Positions 15,024 through 23,674 of a stretch of DNA of 64,000 nucleotides are shown piece after piece. Each line of letters opens with the position of its first letter. Positions within the stretch are counted from its first letter, which is position 1. The position numbers and the translations under genes are program-made. The notes beneath the pieces are model-generated. The model searched no databases and had not been told where the DNA came from. It was given only the letters and a program-made list of their open reading frames with translations. The DNA is from Verrucomicrobiia bacterium (GTDB lineage Bacteria; Verrucomicrobiota; Verrucomicrobiia; Verrucomicrobiales; Akkermansiaceae): the NCBI GenBank assembly GCA_030432565.1, contig JAUIGV010000008.1, positions 62,001 to 126,000 of the forward strand, in the 5' to 3' direction.

Positions 15024-17210
15024 ATGCTTCAAAAGCTAATCCTCATCGGCCTCTCGGTGCCCTTGTTCGCCAGCGCACAGGAATCCACCGAGGCTCCCCT
15101 CCTGGTGAAGCCAAACCTTCCCCCACCCAATGCTCCCCTCGAGGAAGAGGAGGAAGAGGGATCGGCCGCTTCCAATGCCTCGGTTTTCAACCAAGGCCTC
15201 GCTAGAACGATGACCATCGCCATTCCAGCCCCCCGCGGACTGATTCTTGATCGGGAAGGCCGTCCGCTGGCCCAGACCAAGATGGCCTATCATCTCGCCC
15301 TTGATTTCACGGCTTACAAGGGTCCCGTTGACCCAAAGGTCGCGGTCGCCTGGGCACAGAATAAAATCGCTCAAGCCAACGCTCTCCTGAAGGGTGACGA
15401 AACCTACAGCGACGCAAAGCTCGCAAACTACTACCGGCACCGCCGCTGGCTTCCCCGGAAGATTTCCCAAATCATCACTGAGTCCAAAGCCAAGAGCCTT
15501 GAAGGTAAGATTCCCGAAGGCCTCACCCTCCTTCCGGTTTACCAGCGGTATTACCCTGAAAAAAGCCTCGCTGCCCACCTCATTGGATATGTCGGGGCCA
15601 AGACGGTTTTGCCTTCCGGCCCCATCAACGACGGCGACCCACTCTTTCAATCTGTCATGGGAAAATCCGGGTTTGAGCAAATCTTCGACCAAAAACTCAG
15701 TGGAGAGCCCGGGCTCAAAAAGATGATCTTTGACAAGAACGGAGACAAGATCCTCGATGAGCTTGTCAGGCGCCCCCGCCCGGGTGGCAACGTGGTGACC
15801 ACACTGGATCTTGATTGGCAACGATATGCCGAACGGGTTCTCCGGGAAGGCTGCAAGCGCGGCGCGTTTGTGGTCATCGACATCCAGTCCGGCGAAGTTC
15901 TGGTGATGGCCTCCCGCCCGACCTTCGACCTCAACGAGTTCGTTCCTTACATCACCACGGAAAGATACAAGGAACTTGAAGAAGATCCCGCCGCACCTTT
16001 GTTCGGCCGGGCTTTCCAGTCAAACTATCCGCCCGCCTCGACCTTCAAGCCGGTCGTCACTCTGGCTGCCATTAACAGCGGCTCGATTCGACCGGACCAG
16101 AAATTCGATTGCCCCTATAAAATCAAGATTGGGGAGAAATGGTTTCGCAACCACTCCGCGGGCCACCAGGGCTGGGTCGAAGCCCGTCGCGCTCTCGCGA
16201 AATCAATCAACCCTTGGTTCTATCAGGTTGGAATCAAGACCGGCCCCCAGGGCTTCCTGTCCGTTGCCCGCCGACTCGGATACGGGTCCAAGACCGGTCT
16301 TCCTCTCGTCGGGGAAGCCACCGGCAATGCCCCCACCGCAGATTACATCATGAAAAAAATGGGGCGCTCGACCACCGACGGAGACACGGCCAACCTTTCC
16401 ATCGGCCAAGGGCTCATGCTCGCTTCGCCACTCCAGGTCGCTCAATCCATGGCAGCCATCGGCAATGGAAATGTGCTCATGGAACTTCAATTGGTCCGGC
16501 AGATTCAAGACTTCCACGGTCGGGTCATGGAAGCCCCTACCTTCAAAAAAAGAAACGACCTCAACCTCTCGCCGGCCGCTCTTGAGACAACCCACGATGG
16601 CATGCGCGACGTTGTCCATGCCAGCTACGGGACCGGAAGACGCGGCGATCTTGGTTTCACCACGATGTGCGGCAAGACCGGAACAGCCCAGTGGAAAGAC
16701 AGCCCGGAACAAGGTCTGGCCTGGTTCTCAGGGTTTTTCCCTTATGATAATCCCCGCTATGCCTTTGCCGTCGTTTACGAAGGTTCGCCCGGAGAAAATG
16801 TCAGCGGTGGCCGCAAAGCCGCGCCCATGGTCCAGCGGTTCTTCCGCAACTTCCGGACTGAGATCGAAGAAAATCTCAAACCTGCCGCACGCGCCTTGAT
16901 CGTCAGCGAAGAGGACGGACAACCAATCGTCCCTGAAAACACAATTCCAAAGGCCATTATCGTTGAAGACGAAGAAGCTCTGATGAGCGGGCCCGACGTT
17001 CCCGCACCCACACCGGGGAGCACGGAAATTCCCGCAGACATCCCCAAGGCGGTTCCCGTCGTTCCAGCAGATGACCCCAACAACAAGCCTCCACTCCCAA
17101 CCGTGCCCGGTGAGGAAGTGATTCCAAATGCCATTCCAGTAAACCCGGAACAACCGGAAATCCCCGGTGACACACCTCGGGAGGCCCCTGAAATTCCGGG
17201 CAACCGCTAA
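15024..17210 (+). CDS. mrdA: Penicillin-binding protein 2-like transpeptidase
   Basis: The 728-residue protein has the PBP dimerisation domain (about 60-240, with 'IPAPRGLILDREGRPLAQ' and 'YPEKSLAAHLIGYVG') and a transpeptidase domain with S-x-x-K as 'PPASTFKPV' near 352, S-x-N as 'AKSINPW' and K-T-G as 'MCGKTGTAQW'. These assign it to class B PBPs that cross-link peptidoglycan during elongation. Two things are odd. The N-terminus (MLQKLILIGLSVPLFASAQE) looks like a cleavable signal instead of a permanent membrane anchor. Also, about 130 C-terminal residues form a Pro/Glu-rich tail with repeated I-P-x-A-I/V motifs. No rodA or mreBCD lies nearby. Confidence 0.85.
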   Translation: MLQKLILIGLSVPLFASAQESTEAPLLVKPNLPPPNAPLEEEEEEGSAASNASVFNQGLARTMTIAIPAPRGLILDREGRPLAQTKMAYHLALDFTAYKGPVDPKVAVAWAQNKIAQANALLKGDETYSDAKLANYYRHRRWLPRKISQIITESKAKSLEGKIPEGLTLLPVYQRYYPEKSLAAHLIGYVGAKTVLPSGPINDGDPLFQSVMGKSGFEQIFDQKLSGEPGLKKMIFDKNGDKILDELVRRPRPGGNVVTTLDLDWQRYAERVLREGCKRGAFVVIDIQSGEVLVMASRPTFDLNEFVPYITTERYKELEEDPAAPLFGRAFQSNYPPASTFKPVVTLAAINSGSIRPDQKFDCPYKIKIGEKWFRNHSAGHQGWVEARRALAKSINPWFYQVGIKTGPQGFLSVARRLGYGSKTGLPLVGEATGNAPTADYIMKKMGRSTTDGDTANLSIGQGLMLASPLQVAQSMAAIGNGNVLMELQLVRQIQDFHGRVMEAPTFKKRNDLNLSPAALETTHDGMRDVVHASYGTGRRGDLGFTTMCGKTGTAQWKDSPEQGLAWFSGFFPYDNPRYAFAVVYEGSPGENVSGGRKAAPMVQRFFRNFRTEIEENLKPAARALIVSEEDGQPIVPENTIPKAIIVEDEEALMSGPDVPAPTPGSTEIPADIPKAVPVVPADDPNNKPPLPTVPGEEVIPNAIPVNPEQPEIPGDTPREAPEIPGNR

Positions 17211-17221
17211 TTTGCGGCTTT

Positions 17222-17260
17222 GCCCTTTACCTCGGCGACCGGACAAGGCACGTAAAGGGC
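17222..17260. terminator. Inverted repeat after the PBP2-like gene
   Basis: GCCCTTTAC at 17222-17230 pairs perfectly with GTAAAGGGC at 17252-17260 around a 21-base loop, 11 bases after the stop at 17210. There is no T-run, so it may be a processing or attenuating hairpin between PBP2 and the 17295 gene. Confidence 0.4.
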
Positions 17261-17294
17261 GTGCCACCTCCGGCACTCTCTTCTAAACACAATT

Positions 17295-17723
17295 ATGGAC
17301 TTACAAGTAGCAACCCTTTGCGATTTCGCCGCCGAATACCAAGGTAAAATGGTCATCTCCGGCACTTTCGATGCCCTCGCAGCCAAAGCCACTCCAATCG
17401 TGCACCCCCAGTGCTCACTCGCGATGCGCTTTTGCTTCACTCCCGAGGACGACGGCGACCACGAACTCCAGATCTCGGTGATCGATGAAGATGGTAAACC
17501 CATCAACGAGAAGATGCCCATCAAAGGCGCCATGCCCGTCCAGATGCCTGACAACGTCGCCTTCATGACCCGTCACCTCATCGTCGGATTTCAGGGACTC
17601 ACCTTTCCTCGCCCCGGAGTTTACTCGGTCGATATCCTCGTCGACACCGAGCTCATCCAACGCCTCCCGCTGCGAATCATCAAGGTGGACGAAAACCAAC
17701 AAGGCCAGCCTCCCCAGGGCTAG
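17295..17723 (+). CDS. Conserved hypothetical protein, DUF6941-like
   Basis: The 142-residue cytoplasmic protein starts MDLQVATLCDFAAEYQGKM and contains 'ISGTFDALAAKATPIVHPQC', 'LAMRFCFTPEDDGDHELQI' and 'RHLIVGFQGLTFPRPGVYSV'. This all-beta pattern resembles the DUF6941 family of widespread small proteins of unknown role. It has no signal peptide. The SDR gene begins 11 bases after its stop, so the two are likely cotranscribed. Confidence 0.65.
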   Translation: MDLQVATLCDFAAEYQGKMVISGTFDALAAKATPIVHPQCSLAMRFCFTPEDDGDHELQISVIDEDGKPINEKMPIKGAMPVQMPDNVAFMTRHLIVGFQGLTFPRPGVYSVDILVDTELIQRLPLRIIKVDENQQGQPPQG

Positions 17724-17734
17724 TCATCAGGGCC

Positions 17735-18547
17735 ATGTTAACTTCCGGATCCCCGCCTGATTTCCGCTGCGCTCTCATTACCGGAGCCAGTTCAGGACTG
17801 GGTCTGGAATATGCCCGCCAACTTGCGCCTCGCGCCGAGACCTTGATTCTCGTCGCCAGGCGCGAACAACTTCTTGAGGAAATCGCTGCCGACCTGGTCG
17901 CCGAATTCTCCCACCTTCGCGTCAAGGTCTTTGCCTCCGACCTCGTTCATGACGCAGGCCGAAACCATCTCATCAACGCGCTCTCTCAAGCGGATCTCTA
18001 TCCCGATTGCCTGATCAACAATGCCGGAATGGGAGACTACGGAGAATTCCGCTCCTCCGATTGGGCCAAGACCGAACAAATGATCCGCCTCAACATGGAG
18101 GCGCTCACTCATCTCACTCATGCCCTTCTGCCGGGACTCATGGCACGTCGGGGAGCGATTCTCAATGTCAGCTCGCTTGCCAGCGTGCTACCCATTCCCG
18201 ATTTCGCGGTTTATGCCGCCACCAAGGCTTACGTTACCAGTTTCAGCGAAGCCCTGCGCCTTGAACTTCGTGATGTGGGAGTTCGTGTTCTTGCCGTTTG
18301 TCCGGGCCCGGTGAAAACCGGATTTGGTGAAGTGGCCCGCCGCGGAAGCGATGGTAAACTTCCGGTGCAGGAATCCTTTTACGTTCCCGCCGACAAGGTC
18401 GTGAAGGACTCGATACAAGCTCTCCTACGGGACCGGGCTCGCCTCTATCCAGGCCTTAAAGTTGCCGCCGCCGCTGCGATCATCGGCCTACTCCCCATTG
18501 CCGCCATCCGCCTCATCATGAGCTCCCGGCCCCGGCGGAGTGACTGA
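17735..18547 (+). CDS. Short-chain dehydrogenase/reductase (SDR)
   Basis: A 270-residue classical-type SDR. The nucleotide loop is 'ALITGASSGLGLEYARQL' (T-G-x3-G-x-G), 'LINNAGMGDYG' is the N-N-A-G motif, Ser is in 'LNVSSLASVL', and the catalytic pair is in 'YAATKAYV' (Y-x3-K). The C-terminus adds a hydrophobic segment ('KVAAAAAIIGLLPIAAIRLI') that could attach it to the membrane, as in DltE/YqjQ-like SDRs. The substrate is unknown. Confidence 0.88.
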   Translation: MLTSGSPPDFRCALITGASSGLGLEYARQLAPRAETLILVARREQLLEEIAADLVAEFSHLRVKVFASDLVHDAGRNHLINALSQADLYPDCLINNAGMGDYGEFRSSDWAKTEQMIRLNMEALTHLTHALLPGLMARRGAILNVSSLASVLPIPDFAVYAATKAYVTSFSEALRLELRDVGVRVLAVCPGPVKTGFGEVARRGSDGKLPVQESFYVPADKVVKDSIQALLRDRARLYPGLKVAAAAAIIGLLPIAAIRLIMSSRPRRSD

Positions 18548-18647
18548 TGAACTACTGATGTCCCGCTTTAAAAACGGATCGTCAAGTAGTCTGCACACCG
18601 CCTGTTCGAGCTGAACACAGCGGCGTTTGCTTCAATCCCGAGAGAGT

Positions 18648-19556
18648 CTATCGACGTCCTCCGGCAGGCTTGCCGTTTGTGGTCAGGACATGGATCTCGT
18701 GAACTCCTCTGAACTTGGGCACCTTGAATTCCCAAACAACTTCCTTGTTGGCATTGATCTCGATCGCATCAGGCATCGTGTCTCCGCGGGAGCCATACTG
18801 GCAAGCGACCACATTCCCGTTTGCAAGAAACTGTCCGCCACAGGGGTCGGCACACTGGGCGTTTGCGAAGACCCAATTGATCTTGCCGTCCTTGTCGAAG
18901 ATCACCGTCTTATTTCCGTTTGTCAGATTTGCCATGATCCGGCCATCTTCGAGGAGGATTGCGGTGAAGGGCCAGTTCCGCTTCGGCCGTCCTCCCAATT
19001 CTGGCAAATCTGTTTTGATCGTTCTCACAATCTCCCCATTTGGAGAGTACTCCTTGATCGCAAACGCGAGAAGATGTGGCACAAGATAATTCCCATTGGG
19101 GAGCTTGCGAGCCATGCGAATCTGCATGTGGGTGTTGTCAGTCTCCGGCTTGACCGGCACTTCAACGGCCACTTTCCCTTCGGGCGTGATTTCAAGAATT
19201 CGCGGTTTGGCCCCCATCTCGGCAATCAAGGTGTTGCCGCCCTTCAATCGTTTGGCGGTGCTGATCTCCTTGTTGCCATCGGCCAGCTTATAGTGAAACA
19301 CCACTTTGTTGTCGCGGGTGAACTCCTTCACCTCGTTTGCAAAAGCTACCAGCACATTTCCATTCGGAAGTACCTCTCCATCCCGTGACTTGGCTTTGAC
19401 CTCCCAAACGATTTCGCAATTCTCATCAACAATCGCGGTCTTGGTTCCGGTGATCAGGAAGGAGTGCTTGATTCCTGATTTGCTGATCTGCTCACCAAAG
19501 GGAGCCGCAAAAACTGACTGAACCAGACAGAGGAATGCTAGGGATGAACGTTTCAT
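18648..19556 (-). CDS. Exported beta-propeller protein (PQQ/arylsulfotransferase-like repeats)
   Basis: The 302-residue product starts MKRSSLAFLCLVQSVFAAPF, a signal peptide. It is made of repeats of about 45 residues with 'G-x-x-L-P-N-G-N-x-L-V' cores ('GEVLPNGNVLVAF', 'ARKLPNGNYLVPH', 'GGQFLANGNVVAC'), a pattern of seven-bladed propellers seen in planctomycete and verrucomicrobial exported proteins. 'VHEIHVLTTNGKP' near the end is typical. No catalytic residues can be assigned. It is last in a minus-strand run behind the TPR and ilvE genes (39-base gap). Confidence 0.72.
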   Translation of the reverse strand: MKRSSLAFLCLVQSVFAAPFGEQISKSGIKHSFLITGTKTAIVDENCEIVWEVKAKSRDGEVLPNGNVLVAFANEVKEFTRDNKVVFHYKLADGNKEISTAKRLKGGNTLIAEMGAKPRILEITPEGKVAVEVPVKPETDNTHMQIRMARKLPNGNYLVPHLLAFAIKEYSPNGEIVRTIKTDLPELGGRPKRNWPFTAILLEDGRIMANLTNGNKTVIFDKDGKINWVFANAQCADPCGGQFLANGNVVACQYGSRGDTMPDAIEINANKEVVWEFKVPKFRGVHEIHVLTTNGKPAGGRR

Positions 19557-19595
19557 TCAACCAGCATATCCCCCGAGAATCTGCTTGGCGAGTTC

Positions 19596-20468
19596 CTAAA
19601 ACGGAGTTCCTTCGCTACGCACTTTTTGTCGGTAGGCCTCGATCAACCTCAGGCTGATCGGCCCGGGCTTGCCGTCACCGATTTCACGTTCATCCAGCTT
19701 CACCATCGGGATTGTCTCGGCGGCTGTTCCCGTCAGGAATGACTCATCAGCGGTGTAAACATCGTAACGGGCCATGGAGGCCTCCCGGATGGTAATCCCC
19801 AGTTCGGCACACAGCTCAAAAATCACCTGTCGGGTAATGCCATCCAGACTGCCATCTGAAACCGGCGGCGTAATCACCTCCCCCTTCTTCACAATGAAGA
19901 CGTTGTCACCGGTACACTCGGCCACATAGCCTTGTTCGTTAAGCATGAGACCTTCTTTCGCTCCCGCTTTCAAGGCCTCCACCTTGGCCATCACATTGTT
20001 CAGGTAGTTCAGCGATTTGACTTGAGGACTCAGGCTCGCAGGGGTTGGGCGGCGTGTCGAACAAGTGACAACTTCAAGCCCGTTCTCGTAAAGTTCAGCA
20101 GGATACAAGGTGATCCCGGACGCGATAATAAACATCGATGGATTCGGGCACAAATAAGGATTCAATCCGAGATCGCCGGTTCCCCGCGTAACCACCAACC
20201 GGATATAACCATCGGTCAAGCCATTGGCTCGAACGGTCTCCAGCGTAGCCTCGCAAACCTCCTCGAGAGTCCAAGGCATTTTAAGCAGGAGAGCTTTGGC
20301 TGAAAGATAAAGTCGCTCGATATGTTCGGTCAACCGGAAGACCCTCCCGTTGTAAAAACGAATCCCTTCAAAGATTCCATCACCATAAAGCAAGCCATGA
20401 TCAAAGACCGAGATCTTCGCATCTGCTTCATCCACGATAGTACCATCCAACCAAATTTTACGACTCAT
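19596..20468 (-). CDS. ilvE: Branched-chain amino acid aminotransferase (class IV)
   Basis: The 290-residue class IV PLP enzyme starts MSRKIWLDGTIVDEADAKIS. Marks are 'GDGIFEGIRFYNGRVFRL', 'YIRLVVTRGTGDLGLNP', the PLP Lys in 'VKSLNYLNNVMAKVEA' near 158, 'CTGDNVFIVKKGEVITPP' and 'DESFLTGTAAETIPMV'. It exchanges amino groups between Leu/Ile/Val and glutamate. A D-amino acid aminotransferase cannot be fully excluded on fold alone, but the E-x-x-x-x-N-V/I-F-x-V-K and 'FLTGTAAEI'-type motifs fit IlvE. Confidence 0.9.
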   Translation of the reverse strand: MSRKIWLDGTIVDEADAKISVFDHGLLYGDGIFEGIRFYNGRVFRLTEHIERLYLSAKALLLKMPWTLEEVCEATLETVRANGLTDGYIRLVVTRGTGDLGLNPYLCPNPSMFIIASGITLYPAELYENGLEVVTCSTRRPTPASLSPQVKSLNYLNNVMAKVEALKAGAKEGLMLNEQGYVAECTGDNVFIVKKGEVITPPVSDGSLDGITRQVIFELCAELGITIREASMARYDVYTADESFLTGTAAETIPMVKLDEREIGDGKPGPISLRLIEAYRQKVRSEGTPF

Positions 20469-20533
20469 AATTCTCTATTTCCTGATGTCCCGCGCATCCT
20501 GCCTTTCCGGCTCCGTCATGCAATCCTTATCAA

Positions 20534-21217
20534 CTAGGAATTTAACTCCTCCATCCTGGCCAAAATCGCCGCTTTCGCCTCAATGGCATTCGCATCTTCG
20601 GGATGATCCACCAGCACCTGCTCAAAGCACTCGAGGGCCGCTTGCAACTCCCCCATTTCGGCGAGAATCATGCCACATTCGTAACGAGCCAACACCAAAG
20701 TCCCTTGAAGCTCGATCGCTTTTTGCAAACTGGTCAGAGCCTCGGTTTTATTTCCCCGCAGTCTTTGAATCCGCCCCTGCGCATACCACGCCGAAGCATC
20801 GCCCGGAGCCATCTCCACTGCCTTCTTTGCGGCCTCTTCGGCATCCGAAGGATAGTTACCGTGCATCAGGGCCAGGGCGTAACTGACATAAACTTCCGGC
20901 CGGTTGGGATCGAGCTCAAGCGCATCCTCATAACAGGTGATCGCAACGCCAAACTTGCTCTGACCGATCGCATCCGCCGCCTTCATGATCAGCTCATCAA
21001 CCTCACTCAGGCCCAGCTCTTTGACTTTCGCCACCGCTTTCTCCGCTTTCTCGGTTTCGCCGAGCGCATTTAAGATTACTCCGTAAAGCTGCCAACTTTG
21101 GACATCATTGGGGTCTTCGGTGAGAGCCGATTCAATCGCGGTCCGGGCTGCCGCGATGTCACCGGACTGGGCCGCATCAATGGCAGCGTTGTAATACTTC
21201 ACATTCGGAGTGCTCAT
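20534..21217 (-). CDS. Tetratricopeptide repeat protein
   Basis: ATG at 21217 gives 227 residues starting MSTPNVKYYNAAIDAAQSGD without a signal peptide; an upstream in-frame start would add a poorly coding stretch. About five TPR units are visible, for example 'ALELDPNRPEVYVSYALALM' and 'AVEMAPGDASAWYAQGRIQR'. TPR proteins are scaffolds, and no partner is indicated. It is divergent from PolX by 81 bases and lies upstream of ilvE. Confidence 0.82.
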   Translation of the reverse strand: MSTPNVKYYNAAIDAAQSGDIAAARTAIESALTEDPNDVQSWQLYGVILNALGETEKAEKAVAKVKELGLSEVDELIMKAADAIGQSKFGVAITCYEDALELDPNRPEVYVSYALALMHGNYPSDAEEAAKKAVEMAPGDASAWYAQGRIQRLRGNKTEALTSLQKAIELQGTLVLARYECGMILAEMGELQAALECFEQVLVDHPEDANAIEAKAAILARMEELNS

Positions 21218-21298
21218 GGGCGAAGGGGTAGCAGATCCAGCCCCTTCCGCGAAGGCCTTAGTCTTGCAAATCGCGGTCATCGAAGCATCTTCATCCCA

Positions 21299-23032
21299 AT
21301 GGCCGATGTTACCCGCGAATCACTGGTAAGCACGCTCGAGGAAATCGCCCTCTTGCTGGAGCTCAAAGGAGAAAATCCTTTCAAAACGAGAGCCTATCGA
21401 AATGGCGCCGAAGTGGTGCAAAATTTTGATGGCGACATCGTAACCCGGGCTGCGGAAAACGACCTCAAGGGAATCAAGGGAATTGGCGACGCCCTCCAAC
21501 AGAAGCTTCATGAACTGGCTTCAACGGGAAAACTGGCATACTTCGAAGACCTGCGGGCTGAATTTCCTCCCACTCTATTCGAACTTTTCGAGCTGCAGGG
21601 CCTCGGACCCAAGAAAATCAAGGCACTCTACGACAAACTCGGGATCTCTTCGGTCGCTGAACTCAAGGAAGCCTGCGAGGGAAAAGCGATCTCAGACCTC
21701 CCGGGATTTGGAGCCAAGACCGTGGAGAAGATCCTCGCCGCCATCGGGAACCGCGAAAAATTCGCCGATCGTTTCCGGCTCGGCGACGTCGCCCCGCTGG
21801 CCGAAACCCTGCTCGAACGGCTTCGCGATCACCCAAAGGTCAGTCGCTCCGCCATCGCCGGTTCCTACCGTCGCTCCAAAGAAACCCTGCACGATCTCGA
21901 CTTCCTCGTTGCGACCAAAGAACCTGCCGGACTTACCCGATTTTTTACTGAATTCCCCGAGGTCCACGAAGTCATTGCTCATGGCGACACCAAAGCCTCC
22001 ATTCGGCTGGAGAATGGCCTCCAGTGTGACCTTCGTGCTGTCAGCAATGCCCACTTTCCTTTTGCCCTCCAGTATTTCACCGGAAGCAAAGAACACAACG
22101 TCGCTCTTCGTTCACTGGCTTTGAAAAAAGGACTCTCGCTCAACGAATATGATTTTACCGGCGAAGGAGAGATTCCCGACGTCGAAGAAGAGGCCGATAT
22201 TTACCGCGCCCTCGGACTCGATTGGGTCGCTCCGGAACTCCGGGAAAACAGAGGCGAAATCGAAGCCGCGTGCGACGCAGAACTTCCCGACCTCGTCAAT
22301 CTCACCCAACTTCGAGGAACCTTTCACAACCACACCATCGCTTCCGACGGAAAAAACACCCTGGAAGAAATGGCGGCTGCCGCGCAAGACCACGGCCTCC
22401 AATACCTCGGGATCGCCGATCATTCAAAATCTTCTTTCCAAGCCAACGGACTCAACGAAGAACGGCTCACCCGGCAGATCGAAGAGATCAACAAGCTGAA
22501 CGAAAGCTTCGAGGACTTCGCCCTCCTTCCAGGTTCGGAGGTCGACATCCTCAAAGACGGATCACTGGACTTCGACGACGATTTGCTCGCCAAACTCGAT
22601 TACTGTGTCGCCTCCGTTCACAACGTTTTTAACCTGCCTGAAAAAGAGATGACCGACCGGCTCATCCGGGCGATGGAGAATGAGCACGTCACCATGCTGG
22701 GTCATGTCACCGGGCGTCTCCTTCTCAAGCGTGATCCTTACGCGGTGAATATGGAAAAGATCATCGATTGCGCAGCCGAGACCAGGACAGTCATTGAGCT
22801 CAACTGCAATCCGTGGCGCCTCGATATGGATTGGCGTTGGTGGCATCGCGCGCGTGACAAAAACGTCCTCACCTCGATCAATCCTGATGCCCACGCCACC
22901 GAGCAGCTTCAATTCCTGGCCTACGGCGCCAGGCTCGCCCGCAAAGGCTGGTTGCGCCGGGAAGATGTTTTAAACTGCCAATCGCTTGCACAAATCCGCG
23001 ATTGGCTGGCCTTGCCCAAATCAAAACGATGA
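21299..23032 (+). CDS. polX: Family X DNA polymerase with PHP domain
   Basis: The start at ATG 21299 gives 577 residues (MADVTRESLVSTLEEIALLL), the usual PolX length. The N-terminal helix-hairpin-helix regions are 'LKGIKGIGDALQQKLHEL' and 'DLPGFGAKTVEKILAAIG'. The polymerase metal pair is in 'LHDLDFLVAT' near 200. The C-terminal PHP domain starts 'GTFHNHTIASDGKNTLEEM' near 340 and includes 'IADHSKSS' and 'SVHNVF', giving 3'-5' exonuclease or AP-endonuclease activity. It works in gap-filling base-excision repair. It is followed by lipB with a 4-base ATGA overlap. Confidence 0.93.
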   Translation: MADVTRESLVSTLEEIALLLELKGENPFKTRAYRNGAEVVQNFDGDIVTRAAENDLKGIKGIGDALQQKLHELASTGKLAYFEDLRAEFPPTLFELFELQGLGPKKIKALYDKLGISSVAELKEACEGKAISDLPGFGAKTVEKILAAIGNREKFADRFRLGDVAPLAETLLERLRDHPKVSRSAIAGSYRRSKETLHDLDFLVATKEPAGLTRFFTEFPEVHEVIAHGDTKASIRLENGLQCDLRAVSNAHFPFALQYFTGSKEHNVALRSLALKKGLSLNEYDFTGEGEIPDVEEEADIYRALGLDWVAPELRENRGEIEAACDAELPDLVNLTQLRGTFHNHTIASDGKNTLEEMAAAAQDHGLQYLGIADHSKSSFQANGLNEERLTRQIEEINKLNESFEDFALLPGSEVDILKDGSLDFDDDLLAKLDYCVASVHNVFNLPEKEMTDRLIRAMENEHVTMLGHVTGRLLLKRDPYAVNMEKIIDCAAETRTVIELNCNPWRLDMDWRWWHRARDKNVLTSINPDAHATEQLQFLAYGARLARKGWLRREDVLNCQSLAQIRDWLALPKSKR

Positions 23033-23655
23033 GCTCACTGAAGTTTGAAGACCTTGGAGCGGATCTTGATTTCAAGCAGATCTGGGAGCTTCAAGAGGAC
23101 CTCGTGCAACGTCGGCGTGCCCAAACGATCGAGGACACCATTCTCCTCCTCGAGCATTCCCCGGTTTACACGATCGGACGGACCCGCGATAAAACCAGCC
23201 TCGAAGTTCATCAAAACCTCCCCCATCCCGTCGTCGAAATCAACCGCGGTGGACAAGGAACCTTCCATGGCCCCGGCCAACTCGTGGGCTATGCCATTCT
23301 CGACCTCGCCAGACGAGAGAAGGATCTCCACCTTCACCTCAGGAATTTGGAGGAAGCCATCATTATTTCTCTAAATGCTTTGGGAATCAACGCAAAGCGG
23401 CGCGACGGACTGACCGGAGTGTGGGTCGAAAGTCGCAAGATCGCTTCTCTGGGAGTCGGTGTCCGCTCATGGGTGACCCTTCACGGTTTTGCTTTGAACG
23501 TGCAAGCCATCTCTCTTCCACCATTTCAAATGATTACCCCCTGTGGCATTGATGGTGTCGCCATGACAAGCGTCGAAACTGAAATCAATCGCCCGGTTTC
23601 CATGGAGGAAATGAAGCGGGTTATGACAGAAGCGCTTGGAGAAATCTTCAGCTAG
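23029..23655 (+). CDS. lipB: Octanoyl-[acyl carrier protein]-protein N-octanoyltransferase
   Basis: ATG at 23029 overlaps the polX stop (ATGA), giving 208 residues; an upstream ATG at 23002 is less likely. Motifs are 'EHSPVYTIGR', 'RGGQGTFHGPGQLVGY', the catalytic Lys in 'KIASLGVGVRSWVTLHGFAL' and the acyl-accepting Cys in 'ITPCGIDGVAMTS'. LipB moves octanoyl groups from ACP to lipoyl domains in lipoate synthesis. lipA is not in the window. Confidence 0.94.
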   Translation: MSSLKFEDLGADLDFKQIWELQEDLVQRRRAQTIEDTILLLEHSPVYTIGRTRDKTSLEVHQNLPHPVVEINRGGQGTFHGPGQLVGYAILDLARREKDLHLHLRNLEEAIIISLNALGINAKRRDGLTGVWVESRKIASLGVGVRSWVTLHGFALNVQAISLPPFQMITPCGIDGVAMTSVETEINRPVSMEEMKRVMTEALGEIFS

Positions 23656-23674
23656 CAGTCAGTCCGACTGCTAG
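23652..23674. terminator. Perfect inverted repeat containing both convergent stop codons
   Basis: CTAGCAGTC and GACTGCTAG form a 9-bp perfect stem around five bases. The lipB stop TAG and the stop of the opposite gene (23671) both lie inside it. Without a T-run it is probably a bidirectional pause or processing hairpin. Confidence 0.5.
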
